DNA from: Caenorhabditis remanei | Taxonomy: Eukaryota > Nematoda > Chromadorea > Rhabditida > Rhabditidae | Length of the DNA stretch: 64,000 nt | Direction of reading: 5' to 3' | Assembly (NCBI RefSeq): GCF_010183535.1 | Contig: NC_071333.1 | Span: 14,754,587 to 14,818,586, forward strand | Shown: positions 35,417 to 46,685 of the stretch, one piece after another | How the letters are laid out: every line of letters begins with the position of its first letter | How positions within the stretch are numbered: position 1 is the first letter of the stretch | Notes under the pieces: model-generated | The model's database searches: none | Seen by the model: the letters and a program-made list of their open reading frames with translations, nothing else | Told to the model about the DNA's origin: nothing | Position numbers and translations under genes: made by a program

Positions 35417-38400
35417 TTACAGTTCCGACGCGTCGTGTTCAGCTTCTTTCTTCGGCTCTTCTGTTGTTGCTGATTCATCTTCTTTCATGTTTTCGCTCTC
35501 AGTCGGTGGAGGTGTCTGCAAACATTTTCAATAGACAGGGGAAAATCAAAAGTCAGAAAGGGGAAAAAAAGGAAAGAAACTTTGGTTCTTCTTTTTCAGG
35601 GACAAGACATGGTTTCTCAAGAAAAAATGTGATTTTCATGATTTTCAGCAGATTCCTTCAGCAGACATTAATAGAATAAAAAACAGATTTTCAAAGGGAC
35701 ACTGGTTGTTCAAACTACCAAAAATTTTATACTAGTTCCCGGGCGGGGCCTTGTCAGCAAAATTGAACCCGGGTACTTGACGCCAAAGTTGAAATTTCAA
35801 ATGTTTACGAATTTTTTGGCAAAATAGTCAAATTTTCGACCATCATTCAGAATTAGAGGAAATTCTGAGCAATCATCAGAAATGTTCATATTTTCGATGA
35901 AAAATTTCAAAATTTTCAAAAAAAAATTGGTCCATTTTTTTAAGCTCGGACCTTTTCGGGCCTTGACAAGTGAAAAATTCCATCTGGAGCATTAAAAAAT
36001 AAACATATCGAGTTGGATATAAAATCTTACTTGTGATTCCTCGGTCTGCTCCTCGGTCGTGGTTTCTGGTGTATCATCATCCTTCTTCTCCTTAGCAGTA
36101 TCTTTATCTTTTTTAGCCTTCTTCTTTTCAGATTCCTTGCTCTTCTTGGAGCTGGCGATCTTCAGTTTGTTAACAAGATAACGAACTTCACGTTCCAAGT
36201 CACGAGCCTGAAATTTGAAATTAAATTGATAATTAAACATCTAAAATTGCGACAAACCTTCTCAGCGACTTCAGAAGCCTTTACAACAACATCCTCGTTC
36301 TTTGGCTGACTATCGAAAGCGGTCTTTTTCTCAGTCCACCACTCAGTGGTACTCTCAATCAACTTGGTGAGAACTTCGAGTTCGGTCTCCGTGAAAGTCT
36401 TGTTTCCTTCCTCGAATTGAGTCAAATTGAGAGCCATTGCATGGAAAGTCATGGATCTGTTGAAATGGTCCTCGAGAACCTCAGCAACCTTCGGCACATC
36501 AAGTCTTTCCTGCTTTCTGGCGTTTGGCTTAGCAGTGAGCTCCTCCAACTTAATTCTTCTCTCATCGAAGTCTTCTTTCTTTGTTTCCAAAGAAACGTCA
36601 TCTTCAAACCAGACCTTCAGCACAGCAACCTCCTCAAGAATCGCCTTCTTTTCATCTTCAGTGACGTACTCTGCATATTCCTCGCCGTCCTCCAAACGAA
36701 CAGCCAAATCATAAATAAGTCCTTCTAAGCTGTTCATGGCCTCCTCACGATCGTGTTTCTCTTTTTCCTTGTGCTCAAAGTCTCCGAGTCTGAAAAATTA
36801 GATGTATTAGAAAACTTATTGCAGCTATTTATGTCCGTTTAGTCAAAAACTCACACTTTTTTAGCCGCTGTCACTTCTTCTTCGTTTAAGTCAATGTTGT
36901 CAGTTTTGGTTTCCTTCACGGTCAGAGCCACGTTGATTTTCTTTGCCTTTGGCTCAACTGGCTTGGTCTTCTTGACCACGACTGGCTTCTCAACATCTTC
37001 CTTTGTCTCCTCATCCTTCTTTTCCTCAGCAGCAGTATCCTCTTCCTTCTTCTCTTCTCCAGCTTCCTTCTCAGCCTTCTTCTTCTCTTCCTTTTCTTTC
37101 TTTTCAGCTTTTTCCTTCTTCTTCAGCTCTTCCTGTTCTTTCTCCCACTCATCGAACTCCTTCTTGTCAACCTCATATTTCTCTTTCTCCTCAGTGGTTG
37201 GCACTTTCTCAACTACAACGCTAGCCTTCTCAACTGACACGATTCCTGACAAATCAATGGAGAACGTTGTCTTGACTCCTTTGAGAATAGAGTTCTCATC
37301 AGTGACCTCCTTCTCGATAGCATCCTTGACTCCGGTGATTTCAATAGAGGAAAGTGGGTTCTTATCAGCATCTTGAACGTCGATCTGGAATCGAAATCGT
37401 TGTTTTTGAATAGAAACTGATTGAAACAAACCTTGAAGTCATCAGAATAAGAAGAGAAGTGCATAACTCTGTTTGGAACTGGATAATTCTCTCCAAAGAG
37501 TGATTTTCTGATCGGTTTCATGGTTCCCTCCTCAGTTTTGGTGAGGAAGTTGACGAACACTGGGTAGAGGATCTTTTCGTTGATGTTGAATGGGAGAACC
37601 TTGAAGGATTTGGACAAGTGAGCAGCTTGGTAGACAGCTCCCATAGCAATCGCTTCATCGGTGTTCAGGAAGTTGCTGATTTCCTGTAGGAATTCATTAT
37701 ATATATAAATATTTTGATTAGAAAAATGAGCTAGGACCTACCTTATCTTTCAAAATAGTTTTCAGAATATCCTTGACCTTCGGCACACGTGTTCCCGCAC
37801 CCATGAGTACCACCAAATCCAAATCTTCAACTTTCAATTGGGACATAGCAATGGCGTCAAGAATTGGAGCAGCGATTCTTGGTTCGAGGTCTTCGATCAT
37901 CTTTTCCAACTCATCACGGGTTACCTGAAGAATACGAGATATAAAAAATTTTAGAAAGAATTATTACCTTGGCTCTGAAGTTTTGCTCTTCGAAAAGACT
38001 CTCTACTTGAGCGTATGTGTCCTTGTTGGCAGAGAGAACTTGCTTGACACGTTCTGCCTCCTTGTGAAGCTTTCCGATAGCACGGCCGTTGGTAGAAATG
38101 TCTTTAGATGTGCTGACGGTGTCACGGAATACCTGAAAATATATTCTTCTCATTTTCTGCCAAATTCGACTGTTTTGCTACCTTCTCTAGGTGGTCTCTA
38201 AGTCGGTTAGTGATTTCCAAGCCTCCAAGAGTTTTGTCATATCCAACTCCCACGGTGCGGAGTGTTGGCTGCTTGTCTTTTCCATCTTTGCGAGTCGATT
38301 CCAATACATATTGCACAATGGTCGCAGTAGTCTGAAATAAAAGACGTTCCAATTTGAAACTGATAATTTATGCATCGAACACTTCCAATTATTCTTTCAT

Positions 38401-41400
38401 TTTTGTTGAAGGACTCCTCGACTAAATTGAAGAGTAGTAAGACGACGCCTACTATGACTCTTTTTTTGGAAGGCACTGCTATTTTTGACGCCATTTTGCA
38501 AGCTCTTCAATCTCACAAAAAACGTATACTCCCCTTTTTTGCGTACCCGAATTAGCCTTTGCCATTCTAAAACAGGAAAGAGCATCTCATTTTCTTTTAT
38601 AAGCTTTATTTCTAAGACCACAAATTCATTTCATTTTCCGTTGTCAAGTATAGCTGGAGAAGTGGCGCGTGCTGTTGAATTTTAGGCGACATTTCGAAAA
38701 ATGGCCAATGGTGATGATTCATTACATTCAGTTTTTTTTTCTTCTTTTATTTCGTAACAAAAGCAGGTCATGTGAATCTATGAGCGCCTCAGTGAATTCC
38801 GTTAGATAGAAAGTAGTTCGTTTTGAATTTTGGGAACATGTAAACATATCAAAGACTAATGTGAGATTAAGAACTATGCTCCGGTTTTGCCCAAATTTTA
38901 GTCTTATAACGTGATCTACAGAAACACAATCTATGATTCCGATTTGTAAAAGTGTTCTAATATAGCATCTAACATCTCCCGATTATAGTTTTAAAGATTT
39001 TCTCAATAGTGATTCCAGCATAGACCTTTTTTATTTTTGTTCTGTGCCAGTCACAACTTTACTTTGTGCCGGAAAGTTTTTCCCACACTATTTGTCAGCT
39101 TTTCTCAGAAAAAAATCCGCAATTTTCTCATGTACCACTTGGACTTCTGGTCTTATTGTCTTCTATGACAATATGTCCCTCATACATGACAATTCCGGAT
39201 ATAGCACATATCCGGAACTCATTTTTCTAATGTTCTATGTCATATTAGGTCAAACAATATTTGTTCCCAATTTGGTGTCCCCTGGTCTAGAATTATAAAT
39301 AAGAATCTGCCAGTCAATTCAACAATGGCTATTCTAGTATTATTTTTTAATTATTTTCTCATTTCATATTCTGTATTGACTAGTCTCATCAAACATCTAG
39401 CAACGTTGAGCCAATCTCTACCTTAACAGCTCCCATATCATAAATCAACATATGGGTTGGCTTCTCAGTGATTTCCTTCCTTCTGAAAACTCCATAATTC
39501 AACGCAGCAGCGGATCCATCATTGAGCAACTGAAAACAATAGATTAGTTTGGATTGCAAGAATTTGTCTTAACCTGGAGAAGATTGAGTCCAGCAATTTC
39601 GGCGGCGGATGCGATGGCACGTCGTTCAGCTTGATTCAAGAAAATCGGCACGGTGATGACGACATCCTGAAAAATGTAAACATTGAGGTGATGATGCTAA
39701 TTTAGTGCGCTAGTCTTATTATTTTCAGAATAAAAATTGTTTTTCCAATCAATTCTCTTATGTTTTGAGTATTTGAATCTTGTCATCTCTCTTTTATTCA
39801 GTAGCTACTGTTTCAACTGAACGACTTGTTCAAATTATGTATGCTGATTCATTATTACTATGAATCATATACTGATCGACATATTTTTTCTCTCGAATTC
39901 ACACGGAGCGATGGGCGGAGCCTCATGCGTCCAGAAGACAACCAGAGGTTTTCTACCCGCCCAATTTCTCCATTTGCCCTCGACTCAAAATTTATAAGAT
40001 TACGCTTAGTCTTATATATTTCCTCTTTTTTTTCATTCGTACTGACACAATCAATCGTCTCTTCTAGAAATAAGTTTGTCTCGCAGTAACAATTCAGTGA
40101 ATCTTCTTCCAAGCGTATTTCGAGTCTCCTTGCTTCCGTCGATTCCTCACATCCACAATTAAGAATTTGCACTTTTTGTTATTGCGCTCTGCTCCGACAA
40201 TCCTCTTCAGAAGTTGTGCTAAATTTAAATTCAAGCAAAGAGCGTGACTCTTTGTTTCCAATATCTCGATCGTAAACTTTTCTCATTTCAAATGCAAAAT
40301 GTCGTCTTCTTTGTACCATTGTACCAAAAGTTCTTCCTATTCCTAATGAAATCACCACAAAATCTTCATCCAATTGTTCCTCGTGAGTTTGCTGCATATC
40401 AAAACACAGCTAGGAGAAACTATTTACACCCTCCCTGATCCGGTGCTCACATACATAGTTTCTTATTCTAAGTTGCTCCCTTCTCCAAGTTACTCCATCC
40501 GCCCAAGCAATTAGCTTTTCTCATGCTCCTCCATGTTCTCAAAGGGTTCACTCTTCTATTTTCTCACCAACTTTCTTGCTTTCCTTCTTTTTTGTTGTCC
40601 TTAGATGGTCAAAGAAGAAGACAAAGCCAATTTACTCGTTCTCTTTTTCAAGATTGCTCTCATCCCTCTCTCGAAAGTTTCAACCGATGTCTCGTATTCC
40701 CATCAACCTCGAGAAACCAATTCTCGATTTCGAATCTCGCCAGGTTCCGGTGTTCCAGGAAGTCATTGTGAGTTGAAAAAAGGAAATATTGTGAACATTT
40801 CTATCTCTAGGAGAACTTCGAAGAGAAATGTTGTGACGAGCATCACCCACAACGTTTACAAGTTGCTCAATCCGCTAGGAACTCTCTGAAACTTCTTCGA
40901 ATGAGCTGGGAAGCAGTAAGTAGAAATTTGAAGTCATTATCAACTGAATAACAATTTTTAGAAAGTGACTACCGAGAGGGATCAACTATCCGTGTACGCT
41001 CAAGTAATGGGAGTGACTGTTGGTGACGTTTTGGAGCAGAAAAACAACATTGACTATCATGTAAGCGATATAATCCATATTTTATTCGTATTTCTTCTAT
41101 TCCAGCGATTCTCACTCATCCTGGCCCAATGGTGCACCAAGTTGTCTCACATCCAAAAAGAATTTCAATCCATGCATACCCATGAAGTGAGTTTTTTTTT
41201 TCAAAATCTAACCATCATCATAAGCAAGATAGTCATCGCAGCTGCTCACCCTCAAAATGCCACCTGGAAGCCATGAGGTCTCTCAGAATCATTTCCGAAT
41301 GCACTTTCGAAAGGCTATAATGGCCTACACGGTCCTCACGTCATTTGACCGCAATCTCCCATCTTTGACCCCGGTCGTCCAGTTCTTTATAGCTCAAATT

Positions 41401-43157
41401 ATCAATGAAAGCCGCACTTACCACGACCCAGCTGTGTACCATGTAAGTAAAAACCGGTTAATGGTTTTGTACTTTTTGAATTTAACAGATGGTGTCACTC
41501 TTCATCGAACACATCATTCGAGAAGCCAACAGTTTGATGCTCCAGCGTTGAGACCGATTCTCCGCCCCCGCGATCTGATCATTGCTTCTTTTTATTTTTC
41601 CTTTTTCTTGATTCTCATTCATTTGATCTCGTATGAATCAATTTTTCTTGAGTCTCCCTTATTACCATATATCGATGTTGTGTGCTTTTGTCGTGTTGTC
41701 GTGTTTTTTCACTAGATATCGTGATTTGCCGTGTTGTGCCCTTAATGTCTAACACTATTTCAGGTGCAGAAACTATGAACGGGTTGCTTGACTATATTGA
41801 GGGAACCATTCAGCATATGAAGGACGAGCATGCTGACTTGATCACCGAAACATTCTCAACTCTCTATGCCGACTACGAGACTAATCCAACTCAAGAAAAC
41901 TTGAACAAAGCTGTTACCGGACTTCAAGAAGTGTACAACATCGCATCGGTAGGCGGAGATGGAAGATCGCCTCCGCTTCCAACTCTGAAGGAGCTCGCTG
42001 ATAAGATTTATGAGTGTGCTCAGACTGAGCTCCGCATGGTGCATGGAGAGGACTTCACTCTGCCAAGACAGCATATCGACATCGACTACGACGACTGCCC
42101 CACCGACGAAGTCAGTTCAATCAATCATCACATCCCGGAAATCCAACGGTTGAAGACTTCGTTGTATCGCAACGTGTGCTGCATCTACCACAAAACCATT
42201 CACGCCGTCAATGCCAGTCTTCTCAACATTGTCATCGGAAACCACTCGGAGTCGAACAACCAGGTAACAGAGCAGTTTGATTCACAGTTTCCAACTATGG
42301 TATTATTTCAGTTGACCGAGTCCATCTGCGGATTGATCCATAACAATCTCCAGCTTCTCCGCAACTCCGTCGAGATCCATCTTCGCCGCATGGGTGACGC
42401 CTATCTCGATTAACCGTGTGTTTCATCCGTTTTCTTCATCCATCTATCCAATCCCATGTTATTCTTTTCTTTTTACTCTGCAACAATTCTCCCCGCCCAG
42501 ACAACACTTTCCTATCATCTTTTAGTACATTTTTCTATCAAAAGCTTTACGTGTTTCTCAAATAAAACTCACTTTCACGGTTTGATCGGCGTAGGCTTCG
42601 GTGACCTTCTTTGCGTTCCACAGAATCATTGCCAAAAGAGTTTCCACGTTGTATTTCTCTTCCCTGTAAAACTTTTTTTGTCTTCATAATAAATCAGCAT
42701 GGTAACTCACTTGTACGGGAAGATGACAGTCTTTCTAACATCGTCGAATTCAAAAGCGGTGAATGGGAACGTCTTCTTGAAAGTGGTAAAAGCATCATCT
42801 CCTTCCTTGCGAGCAATTAGTGAAAGCAAGAAGTTGTAGGTTGATTGAGGATGGGACGATGACTGAAAATGTTATAATTACCATTATTTTCCAATTTTAA
42901 CATTGAAAACTTACCATGGCGGCGGCTGCCTCTGCGAAGAATCGTTCATCGTTTTTGAAAGAGATGACATTTGGTGTTTTTCTTCTCGACTCCTTGTTCA
43001 ACACAATATCCATAGGCACTCCAGGTTTCACCAGTCCAATTTTGATGAATTGACTTCCCAAATCGATTGACATTGCGGCCAGAGCAGCATCTGCAGGTTG
43101 GTAGAAGCAGCAAAATGCTACCAGAAGCCCTAGAGGCCCAAGGATGATCGATTTCAT
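35417..43157 (-). CDS. ER Hsp70-family chaperone, GRP170/HYOU1 type
   Basis: A large ER-lumen Hsp70/Hsp110-type chaperone that acts as a nucleotide-exchange factor for BiP and holds unfolded proteins. Thirteen exons (minus): 43157-42915, 42862-42711, 42663-42573, 39666-39574, 39529-39422, 38331-38182, 38132-37968, 37924-37742, 37683-37432, 37384-36855, 36789-36258, 36207-36031, 35515-35417. They join in frame to 924 residues (human HYOU1 is about 999). Visible: a signal peptide of ~24 residues, ATPase motifs ([58 protein letters not shown]), a long Lys/Glu-rich insert in exon 10, and a helical C-terminal region. The last residues are EHDASEL, where NDEL/KDEL is usual. TTTTCAG one base before the ATG suggests trans-splicing. 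Intron 3 contains two antisense genes. C. elegans T14G8.3 is the likely counterpart (from memory). Confidence 0.93.
35729..35973. repeat. GC-ended MITE-like repeat, copy 2, in last intron of the GRP170 gene
   Basis: It starts with a CCCGGGCGGGGCCTTGTCAG-type end and finishes with TTCGGGCCTTGACAAGTG. The AT-rich body matches the repeat at 21.58-21.84 kb in reverse orientation. It lies wholly inside the 515-bp last intron, so it should be spliced out. Confidence 0.65.
38345..39421. other. Intron 5 of the GRP170 gene, nothing recognised
   Basis: About 1.1 kb of intron between the exons ending at 39422 and starting at 38331. A short + strand frame at 39044-39298 is Phe/Leu-rich and lacks splice support. 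I see no RNA gene or repeat here. Confidence 0.5.
40687..41551 (+). CDS. Nested gene A, unknown helical protein
   Basis: Lies entirely inside intron 3 of the GRP170 gene, on the opposite strand. Six exons join in frame: 40687-40767, 40811-40915, 40962-41060, 41106-41186, 41242-41442, 41489-41551 (209 residues). All six exon lengths are multiples of three and every junction is phase 0. The protein (start [13 protein letters not shown], end EANSLMLQR) looks all-alpha, with amphipathic stretches such as DRDQ-free coiled segments, and has no signal peptide or transmembrane segment. I do not recognise a family. The acceptor TTTTTCAAG near 40652 could be a trans-splice site. Gene B begins 223 bases after the stop. 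Confidence 0.7.
41775..42413 (+). CDS. Nested gene B, unknown protein
   Basis: Also inside the GRP170 intron, downstream of gene A on the same strand. Exons 41775-42263 and 42312-42413 encode 196 residues ([10 protein letters not shown]... RRMGDAYLD). The 48-bp intron (GTAACA...TTTCAG) is a multiple of three and lacks a stop, so retention would add 16 residues. The protein is mostly helical with an acidic segment [11 protein letters not shown] in the middle; no signal peptide or membrane span. The acceptor CTATTTCAG at 41755-41763 precedes the ATG by 11 bases, and no AATAAA is seen between genes A and B. Their spacing resembles a nematode operon. It ends 160 bases before the GRP170 exon 3. 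No family recognised. Confidence 0.7.
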   Translation: MNGLLDYIEGTIQHMKDEHADLITETFSTLYADYETNPTQENLNKAVTGLQEVYNIASVGGDGRSPPLPTLKELADKIYECAQTELRMVHGEDFTLPRQHIDIDYDDCPTDEVSSINHHIPEIQRLKTSLYRNVCCIYHKTIHAVNASLLNIVIGNHSESNNQVTEQFDSQFPTMVLFQLTESICGLIHNNLQLLRNSVEIHLRRMGDAYLD

Positions 43158-44003
43158 ACTGAAAAGAATAGTAAATTGAAAAGTAATAAGTTTTTGAAAG
43201 GAAAAAATAGACTGACGTAAGAATAAGAGCATTAAAGTTATGCTGACGTGTACCTATCGTGAGCATTTTCATGTAAAAATTAGTGGAAAAATCCAGAAAT
43301 GAGTTTTCTTGGTCCGAAAAAATTCGCCAATTTTTTTTAGTCATAACACTTTTTCAAAAACAAAAAACCCAATGAGATTTTGCACAAAAACTGATCAAAA
43401 CGCTAATTATTAGGCAAAATCGAGAAACGCGTCTGTGCACGGAAAGCGTGCCAAGAGAAATGTTTGCGCATTCCTCGTGGACACGTTGGAAGAAGGAACT
43501 GCCCCGATTTAATTGAGCTACACGGGCCAATAGAAATGAGTTTTTTGATTTCGTATTGAAAAAAATCATATATATTTTTTAATACAGAACTTTGCGTGAA
43601 CTTTTTCTCTATAGGCTACCAAAACGAGGAAAAAGACATCGCGAACAACTGAGGTCAATCGATTCCTGCGCACACAGAGTAAATAGAGTAACTGTGACGT
43701 GGAACGTGTTAGGCAATTAGGAAAAGAGGACAAAGAACATTCTCGAGATCCACAGGGTGACCAACACGTATGGAGGAAAACAGTCGAGCTAGGAGAAGAC
43801 GAGTGGGAACTATCTGCTGTTTGTTGTGCATGGAATTAGTTACTTCTCAACAATGATACCTGGCAATAATTTATTCATTTTCAAGAAGTAAAAGACATAC
43901 AATACAAAACTTTAAGAACATTAGAAAAAAACCAGCAAAATACAAATAAATCAATATGAGAATTAGAAAGCAATAAAATATGAACATTAAAAGCAAAAAA
44001 GGA
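43158..44003. other. Upstream region of the GRP170 gene and 3' flank of an F-box gene
   Basis: Contains the promoter region of the minus-strand GRP170 gene, including a TGACGTGG box (separate entry). The segment near 43830-43920 matches the 3' flank of the other F-box paralogues (a CAACAATGRTACCTG block, with sequence related to 47.03 and 60.83 kb) and marks the edge of the duplicated unit. Confidence 0.55.
43695..43702 (+). promoter_or_regulatory. UPR element-like box TGACGTGG
   Basis: TGACGTGG is the core bound by XBP1/ATF6-type bZIP factors in unfolded-protein-response promoters. It sits about 540 bases upstream of the start of the ER chaperone gene, a typical UPR target. This is a consensus match plus context; binding is not shown. 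Confidence 0.45.
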
Positions 44004-45413
44004 TCAGAAAAGGGCTTGAATCTCCGGGAACAAAAACAGACATTTTTTAAAAACTCGCGTGTTCCAAACGACCATAGTGAAGATTGAATTCTCCTGATCA
44101 AAATGTAAAGATGCCTTCCTTCCGAAATTGTTGTGGATGATTGTCCCTTTTTGTTCAAAGTACGCAGAGAAATGGGTTCGTCTGAAAAATAATGACCTGT
44201 ATGCTATGAAACCGTGAAAAATGAAACGCACTCTTCGAACTTGGCCATTTCTTCATCGTTCCATATGTGAGTAAGAAATCCTTCCGTGACTTCTAACATA
44301 TTCAATCCGGTTACTACACTTGCACGCACAAAAACCAATTCATTTAATTTTCCTCTTGTCCATGTCTTAATAAGATCACGCCAGGCTTCGATTCCAATTT
44401 TGAGCCCGGATACAAGGACGTAGTTAGTCCAATATTTATCCGATAGCCAACAGTCACTGAACCGGAATTTACTTTCCACTTCTCCGTAGTTCTGAAAACA
44501 CAGGAATAATTTGAAACTTGTTGAAAATTTGTTACCATAATACTCGTACCTTTGTTCCTATGTTGATTTTGTCCCAATGATAACCGATCGCAGACATGTG
44601 GTTTTTCTTACAATACTGGTTTGCAAGGTTTTTATTGTTTTCTGATTCGACGGGAAATTTAAATAGTTTTTCCTTGAACAAATCCAGATCCCATGATGAA
44701 AGTAGTTGGAGAGTGCGTTCATTCAACTCATCTTGACAACAGAATAAGCCCAGTTCAGCTTTTGGGAAAATGGTCATGTAGTACTGAGCCAGTGTCCAAC
44801 AGGGAGTGTAAATATCTTCAACCACTGTTTCCCAACTTTTGTTCTCATCGCCAAACAAGCAGAAAACATTAAAAGTGAAGGGTCCGATAGTCCTAACTCC
44901 GATTGGAGCAATGTCATCGGTAGTAAACGAACTGAATTTGATTTCAAATTCTCCAATCCAGATATCGGCTGAATAATTACAGATTTCAATCTCAATTTGT
45001 CCCGGATTGATTTCGTTTGTGTACTGCTCTCGAAGTCTACGGCTGGTTAAGGAAATGTTGATTCTGTAAGAAAAACAAGGTCAGTGAGCTGAAAAATTGT
45101 GCGAACAGTGGCTCGTTTGGCTTGGACGGCTGGTGTGAACAATAACTTTCTCTCAATGAGAACTTAATTATTTTGAAACTTTTTAGAATACTAATATTAT
45201 CGTTTTAAATAAACGTAGCTCACATTCAGAATCACAAAAAAGTTACTATCTGACAGGCAAAATTTCATTCATGTCTCAGAAATGCTAAAATCGGGTGCGA
45301 TTTCCACAACGACTACGCTTTGAATCAAATTTAAAGTCAACTTACAAGTCGGGTATTTTCATGAACTTCAGAATTTTGATCAGTACAAGCCATGGAAACT
45401 TCAACAGCTTCAT
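44004..45413 (-). CDS. F-box / FBA_2 protein (paralogue 1)
   Basis: A probable substrate-recognition subunit of an SCF ubiquitin ligase: the F-box binds Skp1-related proteins and the FBA_2 region would bind targets. Exons (minus): 45413-45346, 45063-44550, 44491-44232, 44181-44004, giving 339 residues. The F-box spans the first intron: MKLLKFPWLVLIKILKF then LINISLTSRRLREQ. The C-terminus has the FBA_2 signatures WRDLIKTW, HIWNDEEM and the closing FTMVVWNTR strand. TTTCAG about 27 bases before the ATG suggests trans-splicing. The 5' flank, exon sizes and splice phases match those of paralogues 2 and 4. Fast-evolving array member; no one-to-one name can be given. Confidence 0.85.
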
Positions 45414-45441
45414 TTTCAAATTTGAGAGTGGTAGTGAACTC

Positions 45442-46617
45442 TGAAATATTTGAAAATAATATATTAAAAGAAGAGAATATTAATGAACAAAAGGAAGTTG
45501 AAGAATCTATTTGAGATTCTCACGATTTTATTGAAAACAATGCGTGGAATAAGAATGATTTCGAGAAATTAAATGAGAAAACCCGAATAAAGGATAATTT
45601 GGAGTAGTCGATGGTGAGAAGAGAGGAAGCCATTACCATGAGGTGTCCTGGCTTGCCTGGAGGGACCATACAAAAACGGAGAGACAAGAGACAAGGAGAA
45701 AACAGAGTCTGTAGTCTAGCAAAGAAAATATAACACACACACACACCAGTTCTTGCCCCCTCCCCTAATTAACCGAATAGTGTAAAAAGAGGTCATTTTT
45801 GGGAGGATCAGAGAAAAGAGCGAGTTCATACCAACAGAGACTGCACAATTACCAACACCAATCAGCAATGAAATGAATGAGAGGTTAATGCTTCAAACAC
45901 AACCAAGTATCTATTTATTGATATTAATTCCGATAAAAAATAAACGGGAACTAACAGATTATTGTTTTTTCTTTCTTCCGAAGGCTAAATCTGTTCAAAA
46001 ACGTTCTACAATCTTTTTGAATAAATATCGTTTCCAACACTCCTGAAGTGGACTTTTCTGAGCTCTGAGAAACAGAAGACACACTTCTTGCAAGTGAAAT
46101 TGTAAATAATGTACTGTTCCTATGTTTCCAATTTACTTTTCCGTGTATTTTCCTTGCTCCAGATTTTTCAACAATTTTAAAAACATCTTCTTTGACATTT
46201 GTTTTGTGAAACATAGTCAGATTCCTGATCGTACCCATTTATAATTGAATGCCTTCAACCCAGTTCTTAACGCTGTCAGAAACAATGTTGATTGAGATTT
46301 ATCTGTTCTGGAGCAGTTCAAGTCAATGGTTTTTGTTGATTTCTCTTTGCAATACCGCCAAATCCCTATTTATTGCTGCTCATTCTTCCGCAAATTAACC
46401 AGAGTGGAAGTTTTCTCACAAACCCGAAAATAACAGTTTATTAGAGTTTCTCGAAAAAAAGCAAATTTTAAAACTGAAATTATCTTCTTTTTTCAAATTT
46501 CTTGAATTTCAAGCCATATTGACTTGATTCTTATATAAAATAAGTTCAATAATGGAACGTGTGATCACACAATTTCCTTACACCGAGTGTATAATTCTTG
46601 ACAACAGTGAAACTCGT
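45442..46617. other. Duplicated 5' flank plus tRNA-linked block
   Basis: The first part (about 45440-45760) is upstream sequence that recurs before each F-box paralogue (48.63, 49.47 and 62.2 kb). A short (CA)n run lies near 45736. The part at about 45950-46420 is similar to 54.85-55.35 kb; the two copies share no common reading frame, so although a 95-codon frame exists at 45951-46238 I read it as non-coding or decayed. Confidence 0.5.
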
Positions 46618-46685
46618 GGCCGAATGGTCTAGTGGTATGATTCTCGCTTTGGGAGAGGTCCCGGGTTCAATCCCCGGTTCGGCCC
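46618..46685 (+). pseudogene. tRNA-Pro pseudogene (4-nt deletion in anticodon arm)
   Basis: It matches the tRNA-Pro(UGG) genes at 55603 and 60737 except that TGCG after the anticodon is missing (CTTTGGGAGAGG instead of CTTTGGGTGCGAGAGG), leaving 68 nt. The deletion removes the last anticodon-loop base and most of the 3' strand of the anticodon stem, so a normal cloverleaf cannot form. Acceptor stem, T-arm and the T-run terminator are intact. Confidence 0.85.

Noticed and set aside
36894..37376. 160-codon Ser/Phe-rich frame on the plus strand
   Set aside because: It is antisense to the Lys/Glu-rich exon 10 of the GRP170 gene, whose codon bias leaves the opposite strand open.
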